From Planctomycetota bacterium (GTDB lineage: Bacteria > Planctomycetota > SKW154), in contig JAOAAR010000063.1 in assembly GCA_026418755.1 (NCBI GenBank), positions 1 to 8,558 of the forward strand: a stretch of DNA of 8,558 nt, in the 5' to 3' direction. The notes beneath the pieces were generated by a model. It was not told the DNA's origin, made no database searches, and was given only the letters and a program-made list of their open reading frames with translations. The position numbers and the translations under genes were made by a program. Position 1 is the stretch's first letter. Every line of letters begins with the position of its first letter. This document shows, one piece after another, positions 1-6,293 of this stretch.

Positions 1-792
1 GGGGGTTTCTTCACCAATCCTGCCACAAACGCACTTTCTCAAGGGCAGCAGCAATTCAAATTGGACCTCGCACGGCTGGAATGGTATGAATATAACAGCG
101 AGACAAATCGGTTCGACGAGAACAAAAGGCGGACTTCTGACCTTTTAAGGATTCTAAGGCTGCCGGGTACGCATAGAATGCGCTGTTATGTCCTAACATA
201 TGTCGAATTTGGTGGCGAGTCATGGGTATCGGTCACATTCAAGGTGACATATCTGAAAGAAAAGAAGCCTGTAAAGCCGCCGCGGAAAGAGCCGAGAGAC
301 GATAAGAAAGAAGAGGATAAAGTTCCACCTCTTCAGGATAACTGGCATCTCGTTTTTGAGAATGGCAAGTCGCTTAAATGGTGGAAAGCGAGCGCCGAAG
401 GAATCTGGACTGTTGAGGGCAACGAACTGATTGGCAGAAACAACACGAATCAGGAGCAATGGCTCATCACGAACTTTGAAGGCTGCGAAAAATGGTTTGA
501 TATGGAAGTGAAGTTAAAGGTTATGGTGACAAAAGGGGAGTGCCGTTTCGGACTTCGCCGTAGCATTGCAAGTCAAGTAGGAGGTTGGTTAAGAGGAAGA
601 GCAGAAGCGTCCTGGAAAGAATGGCATTGGTGTCTTAGTGGAAACAAATTGGAAGTGGTCACGCCAGCAGGAAGACAGACCGTTACAGATGACTTCGACC
701 CGAAAACGCCTGGTGGGGTTATGATATTGCTTACTCCTGGCGCCGAGGTGAAGATAGAATATGTCAAAGTGAAAGTATTAAGCACGAAGTAA
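1..792 (+). CDS. DUF1080/LamG-like domain protein, 5'-truncated by the window edge
   Basis: The reading frame is open from base 1 to the TAA at 790-792 (263 codons visible). The TTG at 61 has no ribosome site before it, so the true start lies outside the window. The N-terminal part is beta-rich and unrecognised. It is followed by a highly charged Lys/Glu/Pro linker (about bases 260-335) and then a domain of about 150 residues. That domain resembles the concanavalin-like fold of DUF1080 (3-keto-disaccharide hydrolase/LamG-like) proteins: an F-x-NGKSLKWWK opening strand, W-x-VEGNELIG, a WLITN strand, and a closing V-K-I-E-Y-V-K-V-K-V strand. Family members act in or bind carbohydrate. The specific substrate here is unknown, and the assignment rests on pattern recognition of strand motifs, not on catalytic residues. 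Its last 15 bp overlap the convergent creatininase-family gene. Confidence 0.6.
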   Translation, partial: GGFFTNPATNALSQGQQQFKLDLARLEWYEYNSETNRFDENKRRTSDLLRILRLPGTHRMRCYVLTYVEFGGESWVSVTFKVTYLKEKKPVKPPRKEPRDDKKEEDKVPPLQDNWHLVFENGKSLKWWKASAEGIWTVEGNELIGRNNTNQEQWLITNFEGCEKWFDMEVKLKVMVTKGECRFGLRRSIASQVGGWLRGRAEASWKEWHWCLSGNKLEVVTPAGRQTVTDDFDPKTPGGVMILLTPGAEVKIEYVKVKVLSTK

Positions 793-1548
793 GTGTTTGC
801 GCAGTTCTTCAAGGATTGCGACAAGATTTTCTATTGAGCGCTTCCAGAACTCTTTACCTTTTTCTATGTCTATTTTTGTTGCATCTCCCAATACACCTGT
901 TTTGCTCAATTCATCCGTATTGAAGGCGAAGCCGATATGTTCTTCGGCACTGAAATTGGTCTGTGGAATCGGAAAAGATGATTTAACAGGTTGCGGAATC
1001 GCTTCCCTGTCGACCAGATGGGGGCGAATGGCAAGGCTTGTTGATGTTTCGAAGCCGCCTGCGTGCACATCGCCAGGGATTCCGAAACGCTTGTGTCCAC
1101 CACTCCAACCTTCGTAAATATAGAACTCCATTCCGAGTCTGTGTTTTATCATCTGCCCTGCGGCAATAAGCGACGCTGTGTTTCCGCCGTGCCCGTTGAC
1201 GACAACGAGCGCTTTTACTCCGTGAAGTTTTACTGACTCGGCGATTTCGAAGACCAGATTTATGAAAGTCTGCGGAGTAAGTGAAACAGTTCCGCAAAAG
1301 CCGAGATGGTGCAAAGAGATTCCATAAGGTAGAGTAGGAAGGACAAGAGGTTTTGGAGATTTTGAAAGGTTGGCCGCTTCGGTAGCGACATAATGTGCAT
1401 CGTATGCATCGGTATCGAGGGGAAGATGAGGACCGTGTTGTTCACAACTGCCGACAGGCAGGATAGCGAGAGGAAACTTTTTGAACCGTTTTTTCGCTGT
1501 TTCTCTTGTCACCTCGCCTAATTCAATTTTTTCTTTTTTTCTGCTCAT
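778..1548 (-). CDS. Creatininase-family metal-dependent amidohydrolase
   Basis: A complete 256-residue protein of typical family length. Visible signatures are GSCEQHGPHLPLDTD (residues 33-47, with E36, H38 and D47 as likely metal ligands), NGHGGN (118-123), HAGGFETS (162-169) and GVLGDATK (218-225). The family includes creatininase, MftE-type peptidases and formamide hydrolases. These are cytoplasmic binuclear-metal enzymes that cleave cyclic or linear amides; the substrate cannot be read from the sequence. I chose the ATG at 1548 because GGAG (1555-1558) lies 6 nt before it. A GTG at 1551 would leave only 3 nt. The ATG overlaps the TGA of the upstream lipoprotein gene by one base (TGATG), implying translational coupling. 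No mycofactocin genes are nearby, so an MftE role is not supported. Confidence 0.9.
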   Translation of the reverse strand: MSRKKEKIELGEVTRETAKKRFKKFPLAILPVGSCEQHGPHLPLDTDAYDAHYVATEAANLSKSPKPLVLPTLPYGISLHHLGFCGTVSLTPQTFINLVFEIAESVKLHGVKALVVVNGHGGNTASLIAAGQMIKHRLGMEFYIYEGWSGGHKRFGIPGDVHAGGFETSTSLAIRPHLVDREAIPQPVKSSFPIPQTNFSAEEHIGFAFNTDELSKTGVLGDATKIDIEKGKEFWKRSIENLVAILEELRKHLLRA

Positions 1549-3074
1549 CACATACTCCGTTTTGTGAGATAGACAGCGGAAGTGCCGCTGCGGTTGTCGC
1601 CGAAAACCGCCACCGGAACGCCTGCGTAAAGAGCCACATCCGCCTTTGATTTTGCCGCAGAGCCACCGGCATCATCCACCCGCTCTACGCTCTCATAAGT
1701 CCAACTGCCAAGCGAATAGACTCCTTTTCTACAATAGAGTCCATCACTGTGGAGATAGAAGCCAAAGAGAGTGTTGTCGTCTGTTGCAACGACAACTGGT
1801 GAAGTCTGCTCGCCTGCGTCTGAAGAAAGGGTACTTTCTGAGAAGCCGCTGGCATCGCCGAAGCAGAGTACTATGTCCAGTCCTGAGGTAGTGGCGTTTC
1901 TGCTGTCCTCAAACAGAGCAAAGAATCTGGAAGAGCCTGCAGATGCAGCAACTCTCTGTGCATTCGCCGTGCCTGTATCTTTGTCAACTCTTATGTCCGT
2001 ACCGAACGCCCGCCAGTTGCTTGAATTGGAATGGTCGCAATAGACATCGTAGTCGCTGCCGTTGTAACGGTTCCAGAATATATAGAGTTCAGATACTCCT
2101 AAATTGAGGGTATCAACGGGTTCGGGCGCTTGCGTTACAACCGCGTCGGAGACAACAGTATCCGTTCCGAAGCCACTGCCATTGTCCACATCCATCACAA
2201 CACTCCAATTTCCGCTGCTCAAGTTCTGCCAGACGACGATGACGGTCGTCCCTGCAGCGACGACTTTCGGACTCTCCGAACGATACGCTCCTGTGGTGTC
2301 ATCATCCACTTGAAGAGGCGGCCCGAATGTGAATGTTTTATTTCCAGAATCGTATGTTCCACTCACGCACCAGACGCTTGAATCAGTGGCTGTATTTTCT
2401 TGATAAACGATATAGAAAGTTCCGCTTGATGCGACAGTCACAGAGGGGCGGTGTTGGTTTGCGCCTATGGTCGCCTCAGGGACTTTTTCTGTTTTTTCAA
2501 ACGAGTTGCCGCCGTCTGTGCTTACCGCAATATACACATTCTTATCTCCTGAATCGCTTCGCGTGAAAACAACATAAATTCTGCTTGAGGCGATTGTTTC
2601 GAAAACCGCAAGTGCAGGCTCATATCCTTCCCCGATGTAGATGTTCGAACTCCACTTCCCCAAGGGATGGTTTTGTATCGAGAATGAGCCACTTTTCGCC
2701 CAGTCTCCCGTCCGTTTAGTTGTTGGTCTCATTCTTATGTAGACAGCGTCGTAGTTGGCATAGCCCAAATCGGCAACGCTGTTCCAGACGAACGAATGGG
2801 CTTTTCCTCTGCCTGCGCTGCTCAAATTTGTTTTTCCGTCACCACCTGCTCCTTCCGTTGCATTCTTCCAGGTAAGTCCGTCTATCGAATACTCGACTTC
2901 AAGCGTAGCGAGGCGCCCTTCCAAATCATACAGGATATATGAGATGATAACGGCGTCACCTGCTTTTGGGGATGTTGGTGTTGTTATCTCGACCCGTGGA
3001 ACCGGATGCTCCTTACCGCAGCCGAGAAGCAGAGATAAAAACAGAACGATAAAGAAGACGAGTGAACCTCTCAT
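1548..3074 (-). CDS. Secreted lipoprotein with BNR/Asp-box (sialidase-like) beta-propeller repeats
   Basis: A 508-residue protein. Residues 1-19 are a lipoprotein signal peptide (Arg2, a long hydrophobic stretch, then L-L-G-C with Cys19 as the lipidated residue), so it is probably membrane-anchored and faces outward. An Ig/fibronectin-like region follows, with a YSIDGLTWKN strand and a segment resembling those before repeat domains in extracellular proteins. The rest holds repeated beta strands with an Asp-box-like VSTDGGNSFEK and several V-A-x-G or S-x-x-F-x-V strands, as in sialidase-like propellers. No catalytic sialidase arginine triad could be assigned, so binding or scaffolding is as likely as hydrolysis. 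The ATG at 3074 is preferred over an upstream in-frame TTG (3098) because AGGAG (3083-3087) sits 8 nt before it and the signal peptide then starts properly. It is coupled to the downstream creatininase-family gene. Confidence 0.75.
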   Translation of the reverse strand: MRGSLVFFIVLFLSLLLGCGKEHPVPRVEITTPTSPKAGDAVIISYILYDLEGRLATLEVEYSIDGLTWKNATEGAGGDGKTNLSSAGRGKAHSFVWNSVADLGYANYDAVYIRMRPTTKRTGDWAKSGSFSIQNHPLGKWSSNIYIGEGYEPALAVFETIASSRIYVVFTRSDSGDKNVYIAVSTDGGNSFEKTEKVPEATIGANQHRPSVTVASSGTFYIVYQENTATDSSVWCVSGTYDSGNKTFTFGPPLQVDDDTTGAYRSESPKVVAAGTTVIVVWQNLSSGNWSVVMDVDNGSGFGTDTVVSDAVVTQAPEPVDTLNLGVSELYIFWNRYNGSDYDVYCDHSNSSNWRAFGTDIRVDKDTGTANAQRVAASAGSSRFFALFEDSRNATTSGLDIVLCFGDASGFSESTLSSDAGEQTSPVVVATDDNTLFGFYLHSDGLYCRKGVYSLGSWTYESVERVDDAGGSAAKSKADVALYAGVPVAVFGDNRSGTSAVYLTKRSM

Positions 3075-3082
3075 ACTTTTTT

Positions 3083-3087
3083 CTCCT
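3083..3087 (-). promoter_or_regulatory. Ribosome binding site AGGAG of the lipoprotein gene
   Basis: AGGAG is followed by an 8-nt A-rich spacer and ATG at 3074. It decides the start against the TTG at 3098. Confidence 0.8.
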
Positions 3088-3106
3088 ATGGTGTCCAAAG
3101 GTATGA

Positions 3107-3135
3107 ATTATAACTGTCCATCTGTTTCATAACAA
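3107..3135 (-). promoter_or_regulatory. Sigma70-like promoter for the lipoprotein-creatininase pair
   Basis: On the minus strand a perfect TATAAT (3112-3107) is preceded, after a 17-bp spacer, by TTGTTA (3135-3130; four of six match TTGACA). Transcription would begin near 3100, giving a leader of about 25 nt that contains the AGGAG ribosome site. This separates the lipoprotein-creatininase unit from the hydrogenase operon that ends at 3258. The 183-bp gap 3075-3257 holds this promoter and otherwise only a weak 5-bp hairpin (3165-3178) without a T run. Confidence 0.55.
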
Positions 3136-3257
3136 CAAAACTCATCTCAATCCAGAAACCCTTTGGCTTCCAAAAGCCTCTCTGTCTCTTACCAATCGTC
3201 AATTAGCCAATCTTCTGTATGAAAAGGACTCTCTGCGTAACTCTAGGGCTTTTGCTT

Positions 3258-4733
3258 TTACCGAGTCAATGTTTCAATAATCTCGCCGTTTGAGTTGCGG
3301 ATGTTGATGATAAGCGGAGTCCTACCTGGAAGCGAGTGCGAAGAGCAAGCATAACAGGGGTCATAAGCGCGGAAAGCCATCTCCACTTGATTCAGAATCT
3401 CTTCAGAGACTTTGCCTTTGTGGACTAACGCTTGGGCGGCTTTTTTGACTGATAGGCAGATTGCAGCGTTGTTGTTCAGAGTTGCGACGATGAGGTTGAC
3501 ATCGGTGACTATTCCGTTAGTGTCTGTTTTGTAGTGGTGAAAGAGTGTGCCGCGAGGTGCCTCAACTACGCCGACCCCTTCTCTCGGAGTCTCAGTAGGA
3601 ATTGTTCGTATGTTATCGCTTAAAATTTCGTTGTCGTTCGAGAGTTCGACCATTCGCTCTGCTGCGTAAAGGAGTTCAATGAGGCGCGCCCAGTGGTTAG
3701 CAAGCGTGTTATGGACAGGTTTACCGCCAAGAGTCTCGAAGAAACGGATGAAATGCTCTTGTGCTTTTGGTGTAGCAAGGCTATCAGAGACATTGAAGCG
3801 GGCAAGTGGGGCGGCACGGTAGATTCCTGAATCTTCTCCAAGAGTAAGTCCTTTCCAGCCGTATTTTTTGAGATACGGAAACTTAATGTAGGTCCAAGGC
3901 TCGGTATGTTCAGCAATATGGGAGAGGTAATCTGACGGCGCAAATTTGACGATTTCTTTGCCCTTCTCGTCAACCACTCTGACTACACCGTCATAGAAAT
4001 TCAAACGGTTTTTCTCATCAACAAGCCCCATATACTTCGTTTCGATAGTATAGGTGTCTGAGAGAATAGTCTCGACATAAGACTTGTTTTTCAGCACTAC
4101 CGTATCGAAAAGTTGGAGAGACCACTCGGCGAAAGCGACAGAATCTTTAGAGATTTTTTTGATTTCGTCTGCCTCTTCCTTAGTTGGACGGCGGGAGACT
4201 CCGCCTGGAATGTTAGAGACCGGGTGTGTGGCGCGTCCGCCGAGAATTTGTTGGACTCTTTGAGCAGCAGCGCGAGCGTTAATGACTTTCAGTCCTGCTT
4301 CTGTGCCGACTTTCTGGATGACTCCTAATATGTTACGCTCCTTAGACGATGCAGTAGGACCGACTACGAAATCAGGAGCGGCAAGCGCGTAGAAATGCGC
4401 TATATGGCTATGGACTATATGCGCACAGTAGTTGAGTTCGCGCAGTTTTTTCGCCGCCGACGGCGGCGTCACCCGATACACATTATCTATGGCTTTACCC
4501 GAAGCCATATGATGCGCACCGGGTCAGACCCCTCATATACGCGGAACAATGCGAGCGAGTTCTTCGACAGGGCGCCCCTGACAGAATTTCTCAAATCCGC
4601 GCAGTTCAGGCACCTGAAAGTAAGCGTTCACTACTTCACCGTTCTCGTCCAAAAAAATCTCAATCTTACCGTGTCCTTCAAGCCTCGTAATAGGGTCAAT
4701 GGAGATTCTCTGCATACTCTTAACACTCTTCAT
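3258..4733 (-). CDS. mvhA: [NiFe] hydrogenase large subunit MvhA-type, with two in-frame UGA (Sec) codons in the N-terminal Ni-binding motif
   Basis: Reading UGA as selenocysteine at 4535-4533 and 4526-4524 gives one 491-residue protein, the normal size for this family. It carries the H2-activating Ni-Fe site of the cytoplasmic F420-non-reducing (group 3c) hydrogenases. The N-terminus has SIDPITRLEGHGK, and the L1 motif RI-U67-G-V-U70-PGAHHMASGKA aligns with the universal RIxCGVCPxxH. The C-terminal L2 motif is DPCYACSSH (Cys460, Cys463, His466). It is followed by a 25-residue tail of the kind removed after His by a maturation protease. The ATG at 4733 is chosen because GGAGGGAGG (4742-4750) lies 8 nt before it; it overlaps the mvhG stop (ATGA). 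Without recoding, the gene appears as a 66-residue fragment and a separate 416-residue frame lacking the L1 ligands. Two UGAs exactly at two conserved Cys codons, in an otherwise intact gene, argue against decay or sequencing error. Confidence 0.93.
4452..4468 (-). repeat. Second, GC-only hairpin just downstream of the mvhA SECIS
   Basis: CGCCGCC-GTC-GGCGGCG forms a perfect 7-bp stem with a 3-nt loop, within mvhA codons for T-P-P-S-A-A-K. It is followed on the minus strand by a run of A, not T, so it is not a terminator. A role in slowing the ribosome near the UGA pair is only conceivable. Confidence 0.4.
4488..4509 (-). promoter_or_regulatory. Predicted bacterial SECIS hairpin of mvhA
   Basis: A perfect 8-bp stem (UAUGGCUU/AAGCCAUA) closes a 6-nt loop CGGGUA. 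The loop begins 22 nt after the second UGA and 31 nt after the first, within the spacing usual for bacterial SECIS elements, with G early in the loop. Its geometry matches the mvhD hairpin. One hairpin may therefore serve both UGAs. Confidence 0.7.
4524..4535 (-). other. Paired in-frame UGA codons at the L1 CxxC motif (predicted Sec-Gly-Val-Sec)
   Basis: Codons on the minus strand read ATA-TGA-GGG-GTC-TGA-CCC-GGT, that is I-U-G-V-U-P-G. Both UGAs sit at the Cys positions of the nickel-binding CGVC. In the family, the first L1 Cys is a terminal Ni ligand and the second bridges Ni and Fe. UGA also serves as a true stop in this window (lipoprotein, mvhG, mini-hdrA, metF and metV all end in TGA), so the whole code is not reassigned. 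Cys insertion by an unusual tRNA cannot be excluded from the sequence alone. Confidence 0.85.
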
Positions 4734-5695
4734 TCCTTACGCCTCCCTCCAATCAGACTCTTCGGTAAATCAAAACGGTATAAAAGACCTGCTTGGTCTA
4801 CCACATCATTCAATATTTTCTTTGCCTCCTCCTCCGTACTTGCATCCGTAAGGGATGCTATATAAGAAAGCATTTTTGAGCCTCTGTCGGTCACTCCTTG
4901 TGGTTTACCCATACATCCTTCACAAGGAATATTTGCTTTGATACAGAGGGCTTCGCAACCTGCCTGAGTTGCAGGTCCCAAACAGAAAAATCCCTCATCG
5001 AGCAGGCACTTTTTTGTATCGGCGGGAGGAGTGAACTGTGCGATGCGTTTCCATTTTTTCACTTTCGCTTCACGGTTGCGCTCACGAGGGCACTCGTCGC
5101 AGACGCTTCCTTCACCAGCAACCGTTGCAGGTGGGGGCGGAAGAGTTCCTTGGAGAAATGCGGTGAGTGCTTTGACGATAAGCGAGGGTGGCGGTGGACA
5201 GCCTGGAATGTAGTACTGTACATCAATCATCTGGTCAAGGGCAAAAACAGAGTCGTAGAATTTCGGGATAGTGAGTCTTCCTTCTGGAGCATCATACTCT
5301 GGCTGTGGAAGTGGTCCTTGGAAGTTGTCAATAGAAGTGGTTTTATGATAGACATAATCAAGAATAGACTGCGCATCATAAAGATTCGCAAGGGCCGGAA
5401 TCCCCCCCGAAATGGCGCAGGCACCAAGCGCAGCGACAACCTTTGATTTGCGGCGCAGAAGTTTGACTATATGTTCCTGCTCGGAGTTACGAATACCGCC
5501 GTTGATGATGCATAGGTCAATCTCGCGGTCAGCCATCTCTTCCACATCCTTGTATTTGAAGTCGAGTGCTATGGGCCAGAAGAGCAAATCCACCGCAGCA
5601 GCGATATCAAGAATCTTCTCATTCGTATCAAGCACTTTCACATCGCAACCACCACACGCCGCCGACCAGTAAACCGCAACTTTAGGCTTCGCCAT
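4730..5695 (-). CDS. mvhG: [NiFe] hydrogenase small subunit MvhG-type
   Basis: A 321-residue iron-sulfur subunit that relays electrons from the Ni-Fe site of MvhA toward MvhD. The proximal-cluster ligands are visible as CGGC (Cys14, Cys17), GACAISGG (Cys93) and IPGCPPPP (Cys166). The C-terminal part is Cys-rich for the other clusters (Cys199, 202, 230, 238, 247, 251, 258, 261). There is no Tat signal or membrane anchor, so the enzyme is cytoplasmic, as expected for group 3. The ATG at 5695 is chosen because AGGAG (5703-5707) lies 7 nt before it. An in-frame ATG at 5722 would overlap mvhD by 17 nt and lacks such a site. The gene overlaps mvhA by 4 nt (ATGA), which favours equal synthesis of the two subunits. 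All its ligand positions are ordinary Cys codons, unlike its two neighbours. Confidence 0.93.
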   Translation of the reverse strand: MAKPKVAVYWSAACGGCDVKVLDTNEKILDIAAAVDLLFWPIALDFKYKDVEEMADREIDLCIINGGIRNSEQEHIVKLLRRKSKVVAALGACAISGGIPALANLYDAQSILDYVYHKTTSIDNFQGPLPQPEYDAPEGRLTIPKFYDSVFALDQMIDVQYYIPGCPPPPSLIVKALTAFLQGTLPPPPATVAGEGSVCDECPRERNREAKVKKWKRIAQFTPPADTKKCLLDEGFFCLGPATQAGCEALCIKANIPCEGCMGKPQGVTDRGSKMLSYIASLTDASTEEEAKKILNDVVDQAGLLYRFDLPKSLIGGRRKE

Positions 5696-5702
5696 CTCTT
5701 CG

Positions 5703-5707
5703 CTCCT
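5703..5707 (-). promoter_or_regulatory. Ribosome binding site AGGAG of mvhG, overlapping the mvhD stop
   Basis: AGGAG with a 7-nt spacer to the ATG at 5695. The TAG stop of mvhD (5708-5706) lies within it, so ribosomes ending mvhD are positioned to restart on mvhG. Confidence 0.75.
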
Positions 5708-6122
5708 ATTTGGACAACTCATATCTTTTAAGAGGTCCCAATGAACGAACCTCTTCTGTAAACTCCGTTACTTCGCGCGTGAACTTCTCTCCCTCTGAGG
5801 CAGAGACCCATCCTAAACGGAGTCTAGCAGGCTCAATGCCAAACTGCGGCAAAAGGCTTTTCAGAAGTTCTACGCGCCGCATAGCATTTGCATTACCGTC
5901 CAGGTAATGACACTCACCAAGATGTCAACCCCCAATGAAGACGCCATCTGCGCCTTCAGCAAACGCTTTCAGAACCATCTGCGGGTCGAGTCTTCCTGTA
6001 CACATAATCCGTATGATTCGTAAGTTCGGCGGATATTTCATTCGAGAGACACCAGCGAGGTCAGCCCCTGCATAAGCACACCAGTTACAGAGAAACCCAA
6101 GTAATTTCGGTTCAAAACTCAT
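5706..6122 (-). CDS. mvhD: MvhD/VhuD-type [2Fe-2S] electron-transfer subunit, selenoprotein (in-frame UGA at codon 66)
   Basis: Reading the UGA at 5927-5925 as Sec gives a 138-residue protein, the usual MvhD length, ending at TAG 5708-5706. MvhD links the hydrogenase to heterodisulfide reductase through a [2Fe-2S] cluster. The family signature is complete: GFLCNWCAYAGAD (Cys12, Cys15), RIMCTGR (Cys41), GG-U66-HLGECHY (Cys71), and L-G-W-V-S-A-SEGEKF near the end. Homology continues without a break on both sides of the UGA. The methanococcal homologue VhuD is an established selenoprotein, which supports the reading. The ATG at 6122 follows a GAGGGG-type site and overlaps the preceding mini-hdrA stop (ATGA). 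Ordinary gene calling would give only the first 65 residues (5925-6122) and miss 5706-5924. Confidence 0.93.
5891..5909 (-). promoter_or_regulatory. Predicted bacterial SECIS hairpin of mvhD
   Basis: A perfect 7-bp stem (CAUUACC/GGUAAUG) closes a 5-nt loop UGGAC that begins 22 nt after the UGA. Spacing, loop size and GG at loop positions 2-3 agree with the mvhA hairpin and with general bacterial SECIS rules. Confidence 0.75.
5925..5927 (-). other. In-frame UGA, predicted selenocysteine 66 of MvhD
   Basis: GGG-GGT-TGA-CAT-CTT-GGT-GAG-TGT-CAT-TAC reads G-G-U-H-L-G-E-C-H-Y, with UGA replacing the first Cys of the conserved GGC-x4-CHY motif. The downstream frame stays open and homologous for 72 more codons. 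Confidence 0.9.
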
Positions 6123-6283
6123 TTCAATGCCCCCTCAATCTGAACAGTAACTTTCGCATCCACAACCCCAGGTAAACTCTTCGCTCGTTCTGCTATGGAT
6201 TCAACATCCACTGTCTGCGCTATGTTCGCCCCACAGTGGCAGACAAAAACTCCTATCCTAGGCTCTTTTCCCCCTTCTCCCAT
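6119..6283 (-). CDS. HdrA N-terminal-domain mini-protein (54 aa), possibly an hdrA remnant
   Basis: Starts at ATG 6283, 5 nt after GGGAG (6289-6293), and ends at TGA 6121-6119, overlapping mvhD by ATGA. Residues 8-46 match the extreme N-terminus of heterodisulfide reductase subunit A: P-R-I-G-V-F-V-C-H-C-G-A-N-I-A (Cys15, Cys17), then V-D-V-E-S-I-A-E-R-A-K-S-L-P-G-V-V-D-A. Full HdrA is over 600 residues and carries FAD and several [4Fe-4S] clusters; all of that is missing here. The last ten residues (VTVQIEGALK) do not match HdrA. The good ribosome site and tight coupling suggest it is still translated. It could be a small docking protein replacing HdrA or the stub of a deleted gene. It is easily missed because it is short. 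Confidence 0.75.
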   Translation of the reverse strand: MGEGGKEPRIGVFVCHCGANIAQTVDVESIAERAKSLPGVVDAKVTVQIEGALK

Positions 6284-6293
6284 ACATTCTCCC

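Noticed and set aside
3165..3178. Hairpin GGCTT-TTGG-AAGCC downstream of mvhA as a terminator
   Set aside because: Only 5 bp, and no T run follows on the minus strand.
4521..4532. Palindrome GGGTC-A-GACCC over the double UGA as a regulatory hairpin
   Set aside because: The stem has almost no loop and is explained by the codons for G-V-U-P. It might compete with the SECIS fold but shows no independent sign of function.
4524..4535. UGAs in mvhA as sequencing errors or pseudogenisation
   Set aside because: Two substitutions would have to hit exactly the two Cys codons of one CxxC motif with the frame intact, and a third the equivalent kind of site in mvhD. Hairpins of matching geometry follow.
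4395..4865. Plus-strand open frame of 156 codons opposite mvhA/mvhG, and similar frames opposite other genes
   Set aside because: No recognisable domains, no ribosome sites, and full overlap with well-supported minus-strand genes.
6119..6121. TGA at the end of mini-hdrA as another Sec codon
   Set aside because: It does not align with a conserved Cys of HdrA, the frame after it has no HdrA homology, and it overlaps the mvhD start codon in the usual ATGA manner.
3258..6122. Whole-genome reassignment of UGA to Cys or another amino acid
   Set aside because: TGA is used as a normal stop by the lipoprotein, mvhG, mini-hdrA, metF and metV genes, and other conserved Cys positions use TGT/TGC.
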